Notes under the pieces: generated by a model
What the model was told of the DNA's origin: nothing
Databases searched by the model: none
What the model saw: only the letters and a program-made list of their open reading frames with translations
Position numbers and translations under genes: made by a program
Shown: piece after piece, positions 50,930 to 64,000 of the stretch
Numbering within the stretch: the first letter of the stretch is position 1
Layout of the letters: each line of letters opens with the position of its first letter
Source: Dirofilaria immitis
Lineage: Eukaryota; Nematoda; Chromadorea; Rhabditida; Onchocercidae
Length of the DNA stretch: 64,000 nucleotides
NCBI GenBank assembly: GCA_024305405.1
Contig: JAKNDB010000098.1
Coordinates: 2,073,501-2,137,500, forward strand
Direction of reading: 5' to 3'

Positions 50930-51295
50930 AGCTTTATATATTGGTAATTATGGCGAAGAGAATTCTTAAATATTCTGAGAGAATGAATTCAGAAAGAACA
51001 TATCCCTTCAAAATTTATGGAAATGAAAAAGGCCTCAAAAGGGAGAGGTCGTACTAGTTGATGAACCAGAAATTTCCGGTAAAGGAAGTTAAAAAAGGAA
51101 GAGATGGAGAAAGAAGAAATATTATAATGGAAACATCAAAGAGAAAATTATTAAATAGATCAGTGAATATGTTGTATCATTTTGAAGCTGACAAGAAAAC
51201 GCAGAAATTTAAACACCCATCGTGGAAGAATCAATCTACGAAACAAACCCAGAAGAAATATAGCGACAAGAATGAGAGTGCTACAACAAAATGAT
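50930..51295 (+). pseudogene. Pao integrase C-terminal remnant
   Basis: The frames together give WRRILKY, then GEVVLVDEPEIS, then EVKKGRDGERRNIIMETSKR and LLNRSVNMLY. This is the C-terminal (DUF5641-like) domain that follows the integrase core in Pao elements, with its usual order of WRREY, KGxVVLVxD and GRDGxxR motifs. A deletion has removed the middle of the WKLARI region and a shift lies before GEVV. It ends about 410 bp before the 3' LTR, as expected. Confidence 0.75.
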
Positions 51296-51705
51296 GTTTC
51301 ATTATAAGCAAACTAGAATCATATAATCAAAAGGAATTGCGCTGACCTAAATCGTTTCGAATTAATGGACAACAAACAATGATTTACAATATTCCTATAG
51401 ACAGCTAGGAGCCAAATGTCAATCTACAACAAATTTTATATTAAAGAAAAGAAAAATATTATTATTATAAATGAAAAGAGTTAACGAAATATTGGAAAAT
51501 GGAATTGGTAAAGCTACAAATTCATACAAGAAGAAATTATCACACATTGGAGCTTCATTACCGTTGTAATCAGCACGTCAGTTAAAACTTCAATTAATCC
51601 AGTTTATTTTATATTCATTTTCCAGGGAATTCATCTTTTCAGCCCAAAATATTGAAATAACCGAAATATTTATATTTTGCATGATGCATTATTTAGATAA
51701 AAGAA

Positions 51706-52307
51706 TGTCACGACGATGTTTAATATAAGGAAATCATTTATTTTAATTCTGCTCTTTGTTTTTCTATGGCAAGGTTTATATACAAAATTTAAAATGTAAT
51801 CTGCGCTAATTCTCTGAAACGATCATAGCTTATACAGGTTTAAATATTGCCCATCTTTTTGTTCTGATAACTAAACTCCTCACGTGCTTGATAAACTACC
51901 ACTCACAGCAAAAAGCCAAGGATCACCGATACTGAAAAGAGCTTCTATCGGTTAGTTGACATGTTACAAGAAGTAGTTACACGATCAACAAAATCGGCAG
52001 ACATTTTCCATCCACTGTTACATTATTCGCCTAATTATGCTTATATCTGACATCTCCATTATAAAAAGGTCTTTATTGGTTGGAGATTTTCGCTACTTAC
52101 GTTACATCGTCGGTAGTTTCTACAACGCTATATTAATTTTGATTTTACTTTAATTATATTCTCTTATTATACTCACCGAATTGCCAATATTGTGTCGATA
52201 AGTTCCAATAAAATAAATCACTTATTCCTTGACGCAATCAGCAGTCAACCTAAGAATCTCTCATCGCTACAATAAATTGCAATAATTCAAATCAACGATT
52301 CAATTCA
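51706..52307 (+). repeat. 3' LTR of the Pao element
   Basis: Begins TGTCACGACGATG. TATA box at 52060-52066 and AATAAA at 52207-52212. It is near-identical to the 5' LTR only from about 51902 on; the first 200 bases are clearly diverged. Confidence 0.75.
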
Positions 52308-52399
52308 ATCAAGGACAAGTTTCTCTGCTACAAAATTCAAATAAACAAAGAAAGGAATTCTACTGAATACAATGCCTGGTCAAATTCAATCAAAATTTT

Positions 52400-55171
52400 C
52401 GCAACATTTCTTCGAAAAGATCAACAATAAAATTTCAGTCCTCAAGATCTATTTTTTTTTTTTTAAACAATCAAAACTTGCATGTTATAGAATTTTTTAA
52501 AAAAGAAAATACTTGCATGCTCTTTTCCTACAAAATTGATGAATTGATATTTATGGAAGAATTTTTCTAGACAGTAATCAAATTGCTGAAGAAATAATGA
52601 AAAATTAATAAGTACTGTATTTCAAATTGCACCAAAATAATGCAATTAACTAATTTGACAAATTTATCCAAATTATTGCTAAAAATACATTACATTTTAT
52701 TTTCAAATGCTGAATGTATTATCATCATTACAATAATGCTGCACATTACATATTAACATAATAATTTAAAATAAATTTCGAAATTTCGGAATTGACATTT
52801 TTTTTTAAAATAACTATACAATCATTTTTATCAAAATTTATTTTTTGTTTCGTTTGCATAACTTATTAAATGTTTGATGTGTTCGTTGCATAAATATGGT
52901 AGACAAATGAAAGGTTGAAAAAAAAATTTTTGATAGTGAAACAGTAATAATGATTTTTTCCATTTCAAAAAAATTCTTTTACTCATTTCGTTTTTTTTTT
53001 TCCTTTTGATAGAAAGAAATAAATAAAAGGCGAGCTTCTGAGTAATATAACTTTATTGCTATAGAATTCTTTCTCTTTTATCTCTCATTCATTCATAATT
53101 TCTCATCAATTTAACTATCCGTACTTCATCTTATCTAAAAAGATGACAAATGAAAGAATTGGATGAGGAGCGCAATGAAAATTGTCATAAAAACATATAT
53201 GATCATCATTTTTCGTTAAAATTTTTTTATTACATAATTCATATTTAACAATGCTTTCTTTCATTTTTTTTTCTCTAATTTATTTAACAATGATTGCTAC
53301 CTTGATCTGTTAATATTTAATTGTGGCTTTCTAATGATGATATATTTGAGTTGATAACCAGTTTGGGCGTAACGGTATTTCTTGATATAAAGAAGTTTCG
53401 ATTGGAATCGTCCAGATCACGCCTCAATAAGTGCTTGTTCGATTGCTCATTCCATTCTTCGATTGCATTTTCCTAATATTCATTACTATTATATTCAATA
53501 AAATAATTGAAATGGAAACGATCGATTATCCAAACAAAACGAATCGAACATTTTCTACTTATGTTTTCATTAATCTTTCAAGATCTAAAAATGATGCTCA
53601 ATAATAAGTTAGATAAGTGAAATTTAGAAATATTATCGAAATATAAACTTTTTTATTGAATTTTTGGCATGCCAAATTGAGCAAAAAATTGCAATATTGA
53701 ATATCAAAACAGTCACTAATGCAATTTCTTCTCAATGATACAGATTTCATATCATTTCGAAATGAAACTAGTATTCAATCGATTTGATACATTGAGATAA
53801 GAGTTAAACAAATGCAAAAATGATAATTTTTTGCCCTCTACGGTAGAGATTGTTGATAAGGGATAGGGAAATTTTGATATTTCAAAGATGGCTTAGAATT
53901 GTGATTTATTGATTTGTCTTAATTCACATTAATCAGAGCAAAATGTATATGCAGAACATTATATTTGGATAATGTTTGAAAAATCATAGAAATTAATGCT
54001 AGCTTTATTCTATTGTTATCAATGTATAATAATTTAATAATAATTATTGTTATTAATAAATTCCTAATAATAATAATAATAATTTCCCAAAAAAAAAAAA
54101 AATTATATTTATAACTAAGAATTATTAAGCATAGATAAAAATCTTAATTTTTGATTCTTAGTTAAGAATCAAAGAATGAAAGAATATCCCTAACACACAT
54201 AAATTAAAGGTTACTTTCTAAACTTCTTATTAATTCAACTGATCTTATCTGGAAATAAAATTAAGGACAAATGACGAGAGAAATAATGCCGTAAGTTGAA
54301 AAAATAAAAATGTAAATGAATGTCATATCTTCGATTCATTTCGTTTATATCGCAAACAGAATTTCGTCATAAATTTCCGGTCGTTGATTAAGAATTGAAT
54401 GACCGATACCATTTACGTAACATTTTCTAATTTAAATAAATATTTTCTAATTTATCAATTTTTCCATTCTTCTTTTGTAGCTATAATTTTATTTCATATT
54501 CATCAAAAAATATTTTGTGTACGATACAAAATTATATATTATACAGTCAATTTTTTTTCTGTTTTTTTTTTTTTTTTTTAAATATATCAATTTGCTAGTT
54601 GATTTTACATTCCTTTTATAATATATAAATAGTCATCATTTGATTAAAACTCAAAACTACGACATCATTGCCTATTACATTATTTCATACGGTAAACACG
54701 ATTTTTTTTTTTTTCATTTCTATTGCTTAATTATGAAATATTTATCAATTATATAATAGTTTATGAAATAGCTATCAATTAAAAATATACATATAAAACT
54801 AATGAATATGCGAATATATGGAAGATTTTCATTTATTACATTTGCCATTTTATCATATATTCTTTTCACCTAAATATTACAATCTTCCGCAATCGATTCT
54901 TTTGGTAATAAAAGCACAAAAGGCATATATTGATAAAGTCTAGGAAATATTTGTTTTTGAAATATTTAAAATTTCGCTTCTTAATGCCATATAGAGAAAT
55001 GAGCCAAATGGATCATTGTTCATGCTAAAATGAAAATTTTGATGATGAGAAAAATGGGAATTTATTTTTTTCTTTATAGATATATATATATCATCAACTA
55101 TATTAAACAAGAAAGCAAATATAAAATTTTACAAATTAATGATTTTCTTCATCGCTACCGATTTGCTGTAA

Positions 55172-55202
<31 letters not shown>

Positions 55203-56600
55203 TGCACAAATGGCATGTAATCTGGTTTAAAATATTTTAGTGCTATTCTTGTTTTGTCGTATCTAATTTTATCGAAATATTATTAAATAAATTAAATCTT
55301 TCAGATATTTTTCACATTTTATTACTTTCAATTTTTGTACTATCTAACGAAATCCTCTTCTTCTTTTTTTTTTTCCGTATCTTTTCAAATTAATTTTCAT
55401 TGAAATAATATATTATTTATGCATATCCTTTTTTTTTTTTCCTTAATAACATTTTTAAATACAATCCTAAATTTGTTGATAACATGAACGAATTAAAATC
55501 AATATTTGATAAAAGATTTTTTTATCATCTTTTTATCATCATATAATAAAAAAAAAGGTAGCATTCGTTTTTTTTTTGAATAAAATAATAAAATTTTTTT
55601 GTGCATAATGAAATAATTTTTTGATGAATAAATTTAAATATAATTCAATAAATAGGAAAAAGAAAGTTTAATTTTAAATTTGTTTACTTACAAGCATACA
55701 AAATTTCTCTAGCTACGTCTGTTCAATCTTGAGAATTCGGTCAAAGTATAAAAATTTTATATCTAAAAAAAATAAATAAATCAAAATAATTAATCTCAGA
55801 TTGTATTCTTTTGCATACTATGCATTTTATCAATTATTTCATTGATTCGTTTATGAATGATCGTGAAAAGGTTTAATTTCATCCCGATCTCTTTCGTTTT
55901 TGCAAATTTCTTTTTCTCGTTTTGAAAACTTTTTTTTTATTTATAACATTTCATCAATTGATATTACTAATTAGTATAGGGAATAATGATAACAATATAA
56001 ATTTATCTAATATTCGAGATTGTTAGTTCAAATTAAAAAAAAAAAAAAATTGGAATCGTAATGTTGTGTCACTATCTATCCTACCGATTTGACCTTGAAT
56101 GATGAAATTAAAAAAAAAAAAGTGAGAGATAGTCATATTAGTTTAATCATTCTTAAAGAATCAAGTTATTTCATTCGTTTAGAGTACTGATAATTATCAT
56201 TTTCATATTTTGTAACAATAGATGTGATGTGAATATTATTTGCTAGCTAAAATAATAATTGATAAAAGAATTTAATAATATACCTCAATAGAGATATTGA
56301 TAGAAATTTAAAATTGCAAATTATTTGTTCTATAAATGTTATTTGCTCTTATAAATGCAACTTAACATTGTATTTATTTGTTCAATAAATTATATGTACT
56401 TTAATTAGCAATTTATGATTTTTGAAAATAATTATCAAAAATCTTTAGGAATTTTTAAAAAATTTTTTTCTTTAAAAATATTGTTAAAAGTTTTTTCTTT
56501 TTTAAAAAAAATTAATGATAATGAAATTTAAAACTTTTTCTAAATTAAAGTTGCAGGGAGAAAAAAATGCTAACAAAACAAAGCATTAATGAGAAAAATT
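52400..56600. other. Gene-free AT-rich spacer
   Basis: Only low-complexity sequence, including a TAATAA run near 54065 and a TA microsatellite at 55178-55203. No exon or repeat family recognised. Confidence 0.5.
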
Positions 56601-56956
56601 CCTAAACGATACTGTTTTTGTACAGTTTATTAAACGATTTTTCAGGTAAAATATTTTTTTGTTTTTAATTTTAATAATTGCTTGTTGTTCGATTTATAAA
56701 AGTAGTAATTATGCTATTTTATTAATTGTATTTATTTAATAATACCAAAAATTAAATAAATATTAATAATGATGATTGAGTTAGCTTAATGTAAAAATCT
56801 CGACTAAATAATCAAAAATTGTTAGTTTGAATTGTCATAAAATAATTTAGTTTGAGATAGTAATTTCTTTAAGAATCTAAAAAAAAAAAAAAAAAGTTTC
56901 GCCATAAATATCTATACGTCACATATGACAGTTTTAAATTTGATTGATATTTTCAG

Positions 56957-59900
56957 GTTAATTGGAAAAAACGTTGCAACTAGGCCATATTTCATCATTT
57001 TTACCTGTTTATTTATCACTGCATTATGCTCTTCCTCTCTTGCATTAACCGAAATGACTAATGATATAACTGATTTTACGCCAAGAGATTCACGAGCTCT
57101 TACAGAATTAAAAGTATGAAAACTTCTTCTTTTTTTTTTGACTGTTTCACTAATTTCCTTTATTTACTTATTCATACAGGATAAAAGATTTGCAATCAAT
57201 TCATTCTTTTAGGTTTTATCATAAGCAAGATAAAATTATGCATGCATTTAAACCATTTCTAGTATATATAAAATTATCAAGATTTTTAAATATGATTTTT
57301 CATTATTATTGAAATATCTCAATTATTGCTGTGTAAAATAAAAGCTATGACAATTTCATAATCATTGATATCTAGTGATATTTCTTCAGAAGGAATTTTA
57401 TATTATTAGATTAGTTTCTAATAATAAATTCTTTTTGTTCAAAATTTCTTTTAAAATGCAATTAAAGTTTTTATGTTAAAATTCTTCTAAAGCTTTGCAT
57501 TCAGATTCATTTTGCTTTATCTTCTATTTTGTAACATCACACTTTCCTTCTCTTAACTTCTTTCCATCAATTTCAAGAAAATGGAGCAATAAAAAATCAG
57601 CTAAAACAAAAATAATTTTAATATAATCGAAATATATTTTGATAGCAAATTCACTAATGAATTATGTTGACTATCTTTTGTAGATTTACAAAGATTTTTT
57701 TGGCCATAAAGGTGATTCAATTACAATTTTTGTATTCATAACTGCGAAAGATGGTGGTTCAATGTTAAGAGTTCAGAATCTCAATGAAACTGTTCGGGTA
57801 AAATAATGTGTAATAATTCTATGATAGATTTATCAAATTCAATGAGCAAATTTAAGTTATGAAAAATTAGAAATTACATAAATAAAGTAAAAAAAAAAAG
57901 AAATTGAAAAAATTTGTTTCCTCATCAGTGAAACATATTTCAGCACAAATTATTACCTGTTTTTAATATGTATAATTCTTTTTTCCTGAAGAATTTGATG
58001 CATCATGATGGTTTTCTTTTCCCTTTTTTTTTTTTTTTTTTTTTTTTAGATTAATTCGAGTTTTAAAAATCGCTTGCTCATTGAAAATGTTAAATTTAAA
58101 AACTGGCGAATTGACTAAAAGCAAGAAAATGAGCAATTGTATAAAAAAAAAAAAATTCAAAGAAAATAAATTGTTTCGTATTTATGACATTACTACTTGA
58201 AAAAAGGGAAAAAAATTATTTTTCAAACATTAAAATTTAAATTTAAAATTTTTGAATTAAACGAATGAGCATTTTTGTAATAAATTATTAGCTAAATAAG
58301 TGGAAATAAAATTTTCATTTTCAATGGATTAAAAATATACTTTTTTTTTTTTTTTTTAACATATGCTAATTTCAGCTTCATGATTCAATTATTAATGATG
58401 TAAAGATAAGAAATGAAAACGAAATAAAACATTATTTTTTTCACAATTTTGTACCAGCTTTTGTGAAGCAAATGAGCCAATTCGAAGTGTTTATGTATGT
58501 TTACAAATTTTTCATTTTATCACTTCATAAATAAAAGTTTATTTTTGTAATTTTTATTTTTATGCAAATTTTAATTTTATAGAATGGTCTATTGATCAAT
58601 GAGCAATACAATGGAACATCGGATCAAATTAATCTTGCCTATCCGATAAGTACAATTCTTGGTCAAAAATTTCGCATTGATGATAATTTTTATGGTGTTG
58701 AAGTAAGTTCTCTTTTTTTTTTTTTTTTAAATATTTTTGAAATTCATTTATCATTTAATCATTTCATTGTAAATTTATAATATTTTAATATATTTATTTA
58801 CTTATTTTAGTTAATTAATATTACTTGTAAAATTTGATTTAAACATTTACTATTTGAAAATAACAATAGGTTAATTGTTATTGTTGAAATAATTAACTGC
58901 AATAATTTTAATTAAGCGAATCAAAAATTAATCTTTAATACTTTAAAGAATTCTACAAATATAATTTGTGAATTTGCATGGTTTTTTTTTTTTTTTTCCT
59001 ACATCAATTCGTTATCAAAATATAGATCGGAAAACAGAATGCCTTGCTTGATGCTCGTTTAATATTGTTGCAATTTCGAGCTATGCTTCAAGATTGTGAT
59101 AACAAAAGTGCTGAACAATATGAGCTAAAAGTTACTAATTTTATAAAAAGTAAGTTGATATGATAAGAAGTTATTTGAAAGTTAATTATAATAGCTTGTT
59201 TTATGAGAAATTGATAAAAATTTATTCCATTTTTTTTTTTAATATTCGGCTAAAAATTTTTTCTAAAAAAAAAATACCAATCTAATTTTATCATAATTTC
59301 TATCATAAATACTATTTTTAATAGCCAATAAAAATTTTGCAAAACAAATTTACTCATCTATCATTTTTCATCTACTTATATAAATACAAATAAATATGCG
59401 AAAAGTTGAAATAAATTATTGAATTAAAAATAAATAGAGATGATTACATGGTATTGAAATGATATCAAATCGCATGATTATCTTATATCAAATATAATAT
59501 CAGATTTCTATTGCATTATTAATCATATATAATATGTTTTTATCGTTGAAAAGCGAAATGCTTGTTGAAACTATATTTATCACTGAAAGACATTTTTATT
59601 AATTTTATAATTTAAATTACTCATATATCAATTTATCAATTTTAGTGATTTTAAATCGGAAATTATTGATGTTGTCTCAATGTCATCATCATTTATAACT
59701 GCTGAAATTGTACGCGCTGGTCTTAGTTTATTACCATTTACCGTAATCGGATTTGTTATCATGTGTATATTTTCTGCTATAACAACAAGTATCACTGCAA
59801 TATTGGCTTCTCAATTTCATTATTACAAAGTAAAAATAGTTCTTCTCCTTTTTTCCTAAAAAGAAATTAGAAACAAAAAAAAAAAAATTGAAATGATAGA

Positions 59901-62900
59901 ACATTTTATGATTGAAAAATTCAATTAATACAAAGTTGAATTTTTTATTTGTTTACGAAAAAAACAAATAAAACTTTTAATCGATTAATTGAAATTAATA
60001 ATTAATATGAATATTAATCAACAAGTCTTTTTTTTTCGTTTTAAATTGATCTATTACAGTTATTGATAGCAATATCAGCATGCATATCACCAATTCTAGC
60101 TTCTGCTACAGCTCTTGGTTTTTTACTATGGTGCGGTTTACGATTTGGTTCCATTTTGACCTCAACACCAATTTTAGTCCTTGCAATTGGTGTTGATGAT
60201 GCCTTTTAATGATAAATTATTGGCAACAAATTTATCAAAAGTATTGATAAATTTTTTTTTTTGCATCTTTTATTTTTTATTTCTTATTTTTTTCATTTAA
60301 TTTAAGAAAAATTTTTAATAAAAAAATTTTGAAAGAAATAAGAAAATAATATTTAAAAAATAATTTTATATTTTTACTTTCTTTCCCCTTTTTTTGTTTT
60401 GTTTTATAGAGAAATGATATCTGAGGAATTATTCAATGGAAATAAAATGGAACGATTAAATAATAGAATGTGTAATGTATTGCAACAAGTTGGTATGTAA
60501 ATTTATGTCATTTTATTAATTACTAAAAATCAAATTTAAAAATTAAAATATAATTTAAAAATTTGAAAAATTTTACCAAAAAAAAAAAAAGCAAAATTTC
60601 TTATTTCTTATTTCTATCTTTTTCTTTGTTTTTTTTTGTTTTTTTTTTTGAAATAAATTAAAAATGTGATAAAATTTATGATTGCATTGATTGATTAATT
60701 AAGTATTATATTTTTGCTATAAATGTATAATTTTATTTTTAGCAAAATTTTTTCGATATTTTCGTTTTTCTATTAATAGGTCCTTCAATTAGCATAACAA
60801 CATTAACAAATGTATTAGCATTTGCTGTTGGTGCAGTTACATCAGTGCCAGAAATTCAAGTTTTTGTATTGGAAATGCTACAGCAATGATGATTGCATTT
60901 ATCTATCAGGTTGTTTTGTTTTGTTTTTAAAAATTTTCCGTATAAATTTACTACCTTCATTTAATAACATTTTTATAAATAACATTTAAGAATTTTTTTA
61001 ATTAATATTATTTAAAAGTAATTTTTAGAAAACTTTTTAGCCGTTTATAAATAAATTGTTAAGAGAGAAAAAAGAAAATAGGATATTGATAATAAATATT
61101 TAAGCATAAAATAATCGATAAAAAAGATTAACATTACTATTCATTATATATGTATATATATATTAGCTATAATTATTTTTGATTATCTTAATTTTAATAG
61201 TTAAATAAAATATATGAAAAAAAAAACCTTTCATTTTTGAAAATTATTACTAATATTATTTTTTTGTTAAATTTATTATTAATTAGCTATAACATATATT
61301 GCAGTAAATGATTATAATTGATAATTTAAATAGGAATAGGGAAATAGATTTGTTGAAATAATATAAATGGAATTTTTTCTCGACATGAAATATGGAACTT
61401 TAATAGATTAGTTAACTATTACATCTCTTATACTAATCTCAAATATCATTTTCATAATAAAATGCTTGATTTTGAGAATGTTATCAATCTTATCTTTTAG
61501 CCATTATCATCATTATTTTGATTTATCTATTTTTTTTTCTTAAAATTTCTTACGAACAATATAAATTATATAGATGATAAAATATGTAAACTGATTTATT
61601 TTTTTTCTACCTATGTAAATTTTAAAATTTCAAATTTACACAGATAAAAAATTTAATCTTAATGATGCATTACATTAGATAACACTCTTTGCCGCAATAA
61701 TGATAGTGCTGGAGTATCATGGAGAAGAAAGTGAAAAAGCTGCATCCAAGATTGATCATTTAAAACATAAAATTTCGGATGATTTAAATTCCGCATTAAA
61801 AAAGTAAGCATACTTTTTTTTTTTTTTTTTTCTATTGTATAAGTCAAAAAATTTTAATTGATCATTTTATATATATATATATATAAAAATGAAGAAAGAA
61901 AATATGATTTAAATAAATTACTATTGATAATATTCAAGCATTTTTTCATATCATCATTGATTTTTCTTTTTTTTCTTTCTTGAATCATTCTTTTTAATTT
62001 ATAAGCTAATTTAATATGCAATTTATTTTATAGTAATTAATTAATTTCAAGATTGTTTAAATTCATACGTACTAAATGAAGTAACATTGTGTCATATGTC
62101 TTTAATATATTTTAATAATATAATTAAAATTATTTTAAATTATTCATTAATTCATGGATTATCTAAGTTTTTTACTTAATTCAAGAATTATTCGAGAATT
62201 TTGATCTATAATTAGTTGAATTTATTAGTACATTTGGCATAATATGCCAACGGAATTAGCTGTATTTTTTTCCATTTAATATAGTAAAAATTATTTTAAA
62301 TTATTTTTAATTATTGATTAACTCTTCGATTGTCCATAATAATTTGACAATCTGATCCATTGATCCATAATTAGATCTATAATTAGTTTTAGCATCATCA
62401 ATAGCTCGAGAATTTTTATCCATAATTAATTGATCCATAATTAGATCGGTAATTAGTTTTATCATCATCAATAGCTCGAGAATTTTTATCCATAATTAAT
62501 TGATCCATAATTAGATCTATAATTAGTTTTAGCATCATCAATAGTATCGTCAATAGTTCGAGAGAGTTTATAAATATGTTCCATTTAATATAGTGAAAAT
62601 TATTTTAAATTATTTTATTGATTAATTCTTGGGTTGTCCAAATTTTTATCATCAATAACTCGAGAATGGTGATGCATAATTAGTTGATTTTATCATTATC
62701 AATAATTCGAGAATTTTGATCGATAATTAGTTGAATTTATAAATATAAGATGCATTTGGTATAGCATGTTAAAGGAATTAGTTTTATTTTTTTATTAGTT
62801 TTATTATAAATTTTTTCTTTCTTTTTCAATTTATAGTTTATTAGACAAATATTGTTCTACTTTGTGTACTACAACATTCTCATTGATTACTGTTGCTGGT

Positions 62901-64000
62901 TTATTCTTGTATTGGTCAATTTCAATATACGGTACTGTTACTATCAATGTTGAATTGAAACCGGAATATTTGATTAAAAAAGATTCCGATATTGTCAAGG
63001 TAATTATAAACATATTATTGTTTATATGTAATATGAAATGTTTGAAGTCGAAAAAATTTATTTCAAACAATTATCATTTACAATTTATTTTCCTATTAAT
63101 AACTTGTTTAAAAATTATTTATGATTTTTTTTTTTGTTTTCATTTGATAATGCTTAAATTAAAAAGTTATCATTAAGGTATTACAATTACGAGATCAATA
63201 TATTATGCCATATTATGCACCAGCACTTATTTTCGTTGATAGACCAGGAAATATGGATGATCCTAAAAATGTTCATACGTTAAATCAAATCGTAAGTGCA
63301 TAAATAATTTTATTATACTTTGAATCACCAATTTCATCTTTGATTTGTTATTTCACGATAAACCAAGTAAAATAAAAAATTTTTGCAGCATAAGAAACAA
63401 ATTAATTAGTAAGATAAATATTTCAGAATTTATTTAATTAGATAAATCGTTATCATTTATTTTACTCGAGATTTACAACTTAATAACTCTTACTGCATCA
63501 CTTATCTTATTAATTCTGTAACATAACTTTTTGCCAAAAACTGATAATATACGATGCTACTAAAAATACACAATAAATTTAGTAAACAGTGTACGGAATA
63601 TTTTGTTTACTTCTTTAAATTAATTTTTAACAAAAAAAAAATTCATTTTACTAAATGTTTAATCGATGTATTTGATTAAAAAAGTTTAATCGATATATTT
63701 GATTAATTCATTTTACTAAATGTTTAATCGATATATTTGATTAAAAAAGATTCGAAATATTTTTGTTTAATTTTTTAAATTAATTTTAAACAAATAAAGT
63801 TCATTGAATTAACAAAGCGTTTTTAAACTTTTTCTCGAAATTAAGTATGAGATGACCTTGAATGAAATAAAGAATTACTTTTTTTTAATTTTCTACAGTA
63901 TCTCAATCATTTTGTCTTTTCTTTTCGATTTTCATAATGCAAAGAAAAAAAAGTAAATAAATTAGAAGATAAATTAATTTTAGGTAATTGATTTCGAAGT
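56957..64000 (+). CDS. ptr: Patched-related (PTR) membrane protein, 3' end beyond window
   Basis: Exons: 56957-57113, 57684-57797, 58376-58494, 58583-58702, 59026-59149, 59646-59829, 60060-60240, 60420-60492, 60780-60909, 61679-61803, 62837-62999, 63178-63291 and the start of one at 63984. Visible parts: a first membrane helix ([20 protein letters not shown]), then [14 protein letters not shown] and [10 protein letters not shown], an extracellular loop with cysteines, then sterol-sensing-domain helices ([32 protein letters not shown]) with LAIGVDDAF in the fourth helix, the RND/PTR signature, then [23 protein letters not shown] proteins number over 20 in nematodes and act in cuticle, moulting and membrane traffic. 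One-base losses are needed at 58447-58450, 59145-59149, 60204-60207 and 60861-60865 to keep the frame. An upstream exon near 56605-56645, ending FIKRFFR in phase with the first listed exon, is possible; the start codon is not established. Confidence 0.85.
62361..62545. repeat. 70-bp minisatellite in a PTR intron
   Basis: TGATCCATAATTAGATC recurs at 62361, 62431 and 62501, an exact 70-bp period, with about 2.6 units almost identical. Diverged relatives of the unit extend on both sides (about 62180-62250 and 62580-62750). Confidence 0.92.
63641..63750. repeat. 65-bp direct repeat in a PTR intron
   Basis: ATTCATTTTACTAAATG starts at 63641 and again at 63706. An inner half-unit (TTTAATCGATATATTTGATT) occurs three times. 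Confidence 0.85.

Larger units (their letters stand above)
41865..52310 (+). mobile_element. Degenerate BEL/Pao LTR retrotransposon region
   Basis: Two direct repeats of about 600 bp (41865-42445 and 51706-52307), each starting TGTTACGA or TGTCACGA and each with a TATA box and an AATAAA, enclose about 9 kb. Inside are remnants typical of BEL/Pao elements: two plus-strand gag segments, one plus-strand integrase C-terminal segment next to the 3' LTR, and a minus-strand block with RNase H-adjacent, zinc-binding and integrase core segments. All have stops and frame breaks, so no autonomous element remains. The antisense pol and doubled gag show that at least one further Pao copy inserted into the first and then rearranged. 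Confidence 0.8.

Noticed and set aside
57963..58160. Minus-strand frame with a long Lys run near the PTR gene
   Set aside because: Poly-T on the plus strand inside a PTR intron gives the Lys run; there is no other support.
62831..63070. Minus-strand 79-codon frame
   Set aside because: Antisense to the PTR exon 62837-62999.
1..64000. tRNA, rRNA, spliced-leader RNA genes and CRISPR arrays
   Set aside because: No cloverleaf-like sequence with box A/B, no rRNA core, no spliced-leader sequence and no spacer-repeat array were noticed by eye. A covariance-model scan would be needed to exclude small RNAs.

Overview
The window is nuclear DNA of a parasitic nematode, most likely a filarial worm (Onchocercidae). 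It is very AT-rich. Its genes have short exons with GT..AG introns and TTTCAG-type acceptors. It carries an ALT (abundant larval transcript) gene, a family known from filarial nematodes, a patched-related (PTR) gene, a decayed BEL/Pao retrotransposon, and a fragment resembling the cytochrome c maturation gene ccmB of Wolbachia, the filarial endosymbiont. No rRNA, tRNA, SL RNA or CRISPR array was seen.

Layout. 1-9.4 kb: mostly gene-poor, with one possible two-exon membrane microprotein (3.68-4.03 kb), a diverged dispersed repeat and a 43-bp tandem repeat. 9.4-24 kb: a mosaic of segmental duplications holding six minus-strand copies of a very short secreted collagen-like gene. One copy is intact as written (13.1-13.5 kb), three carry the same single-base frame break, and two are decayed. 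The bacterial ccmB fragment (19.7 kb) lies between two of these copies. 25.3-26.4 kb: the ALT gene. 29.2-39.9 kb: three plus-strand multi-exon genes that I do not recognise. The first has a clean 565-residue model, and one of its introns holds a bacterial-looking open segment. The third ends in a CCHC zinc knuckle. 41.9-52.4 kb: a BEL/Pao element with two LTRs, two gag remnants, an integrase C-terminal remnant, and an antisense, internally repeated pol remnant. 52.4-56.9 kb: AT-rich spacer. 57 kb to the end: the 5' and middle exons of a PTR gene, which runs off the window.

The strongest global observation is that the otherwise convincing genes (ALT, PTR, the collagens, two of the unknown genes, the microprotein) lose frame again and again by exactly one base. 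In most cases the break is inside a short homopolymer and always in the direction of a missing base. This looks more like homopolymer under-calling in the assembly than like many independent pseudogenes. Until it is checked, 'pseudogene' calls here should be read with caution.
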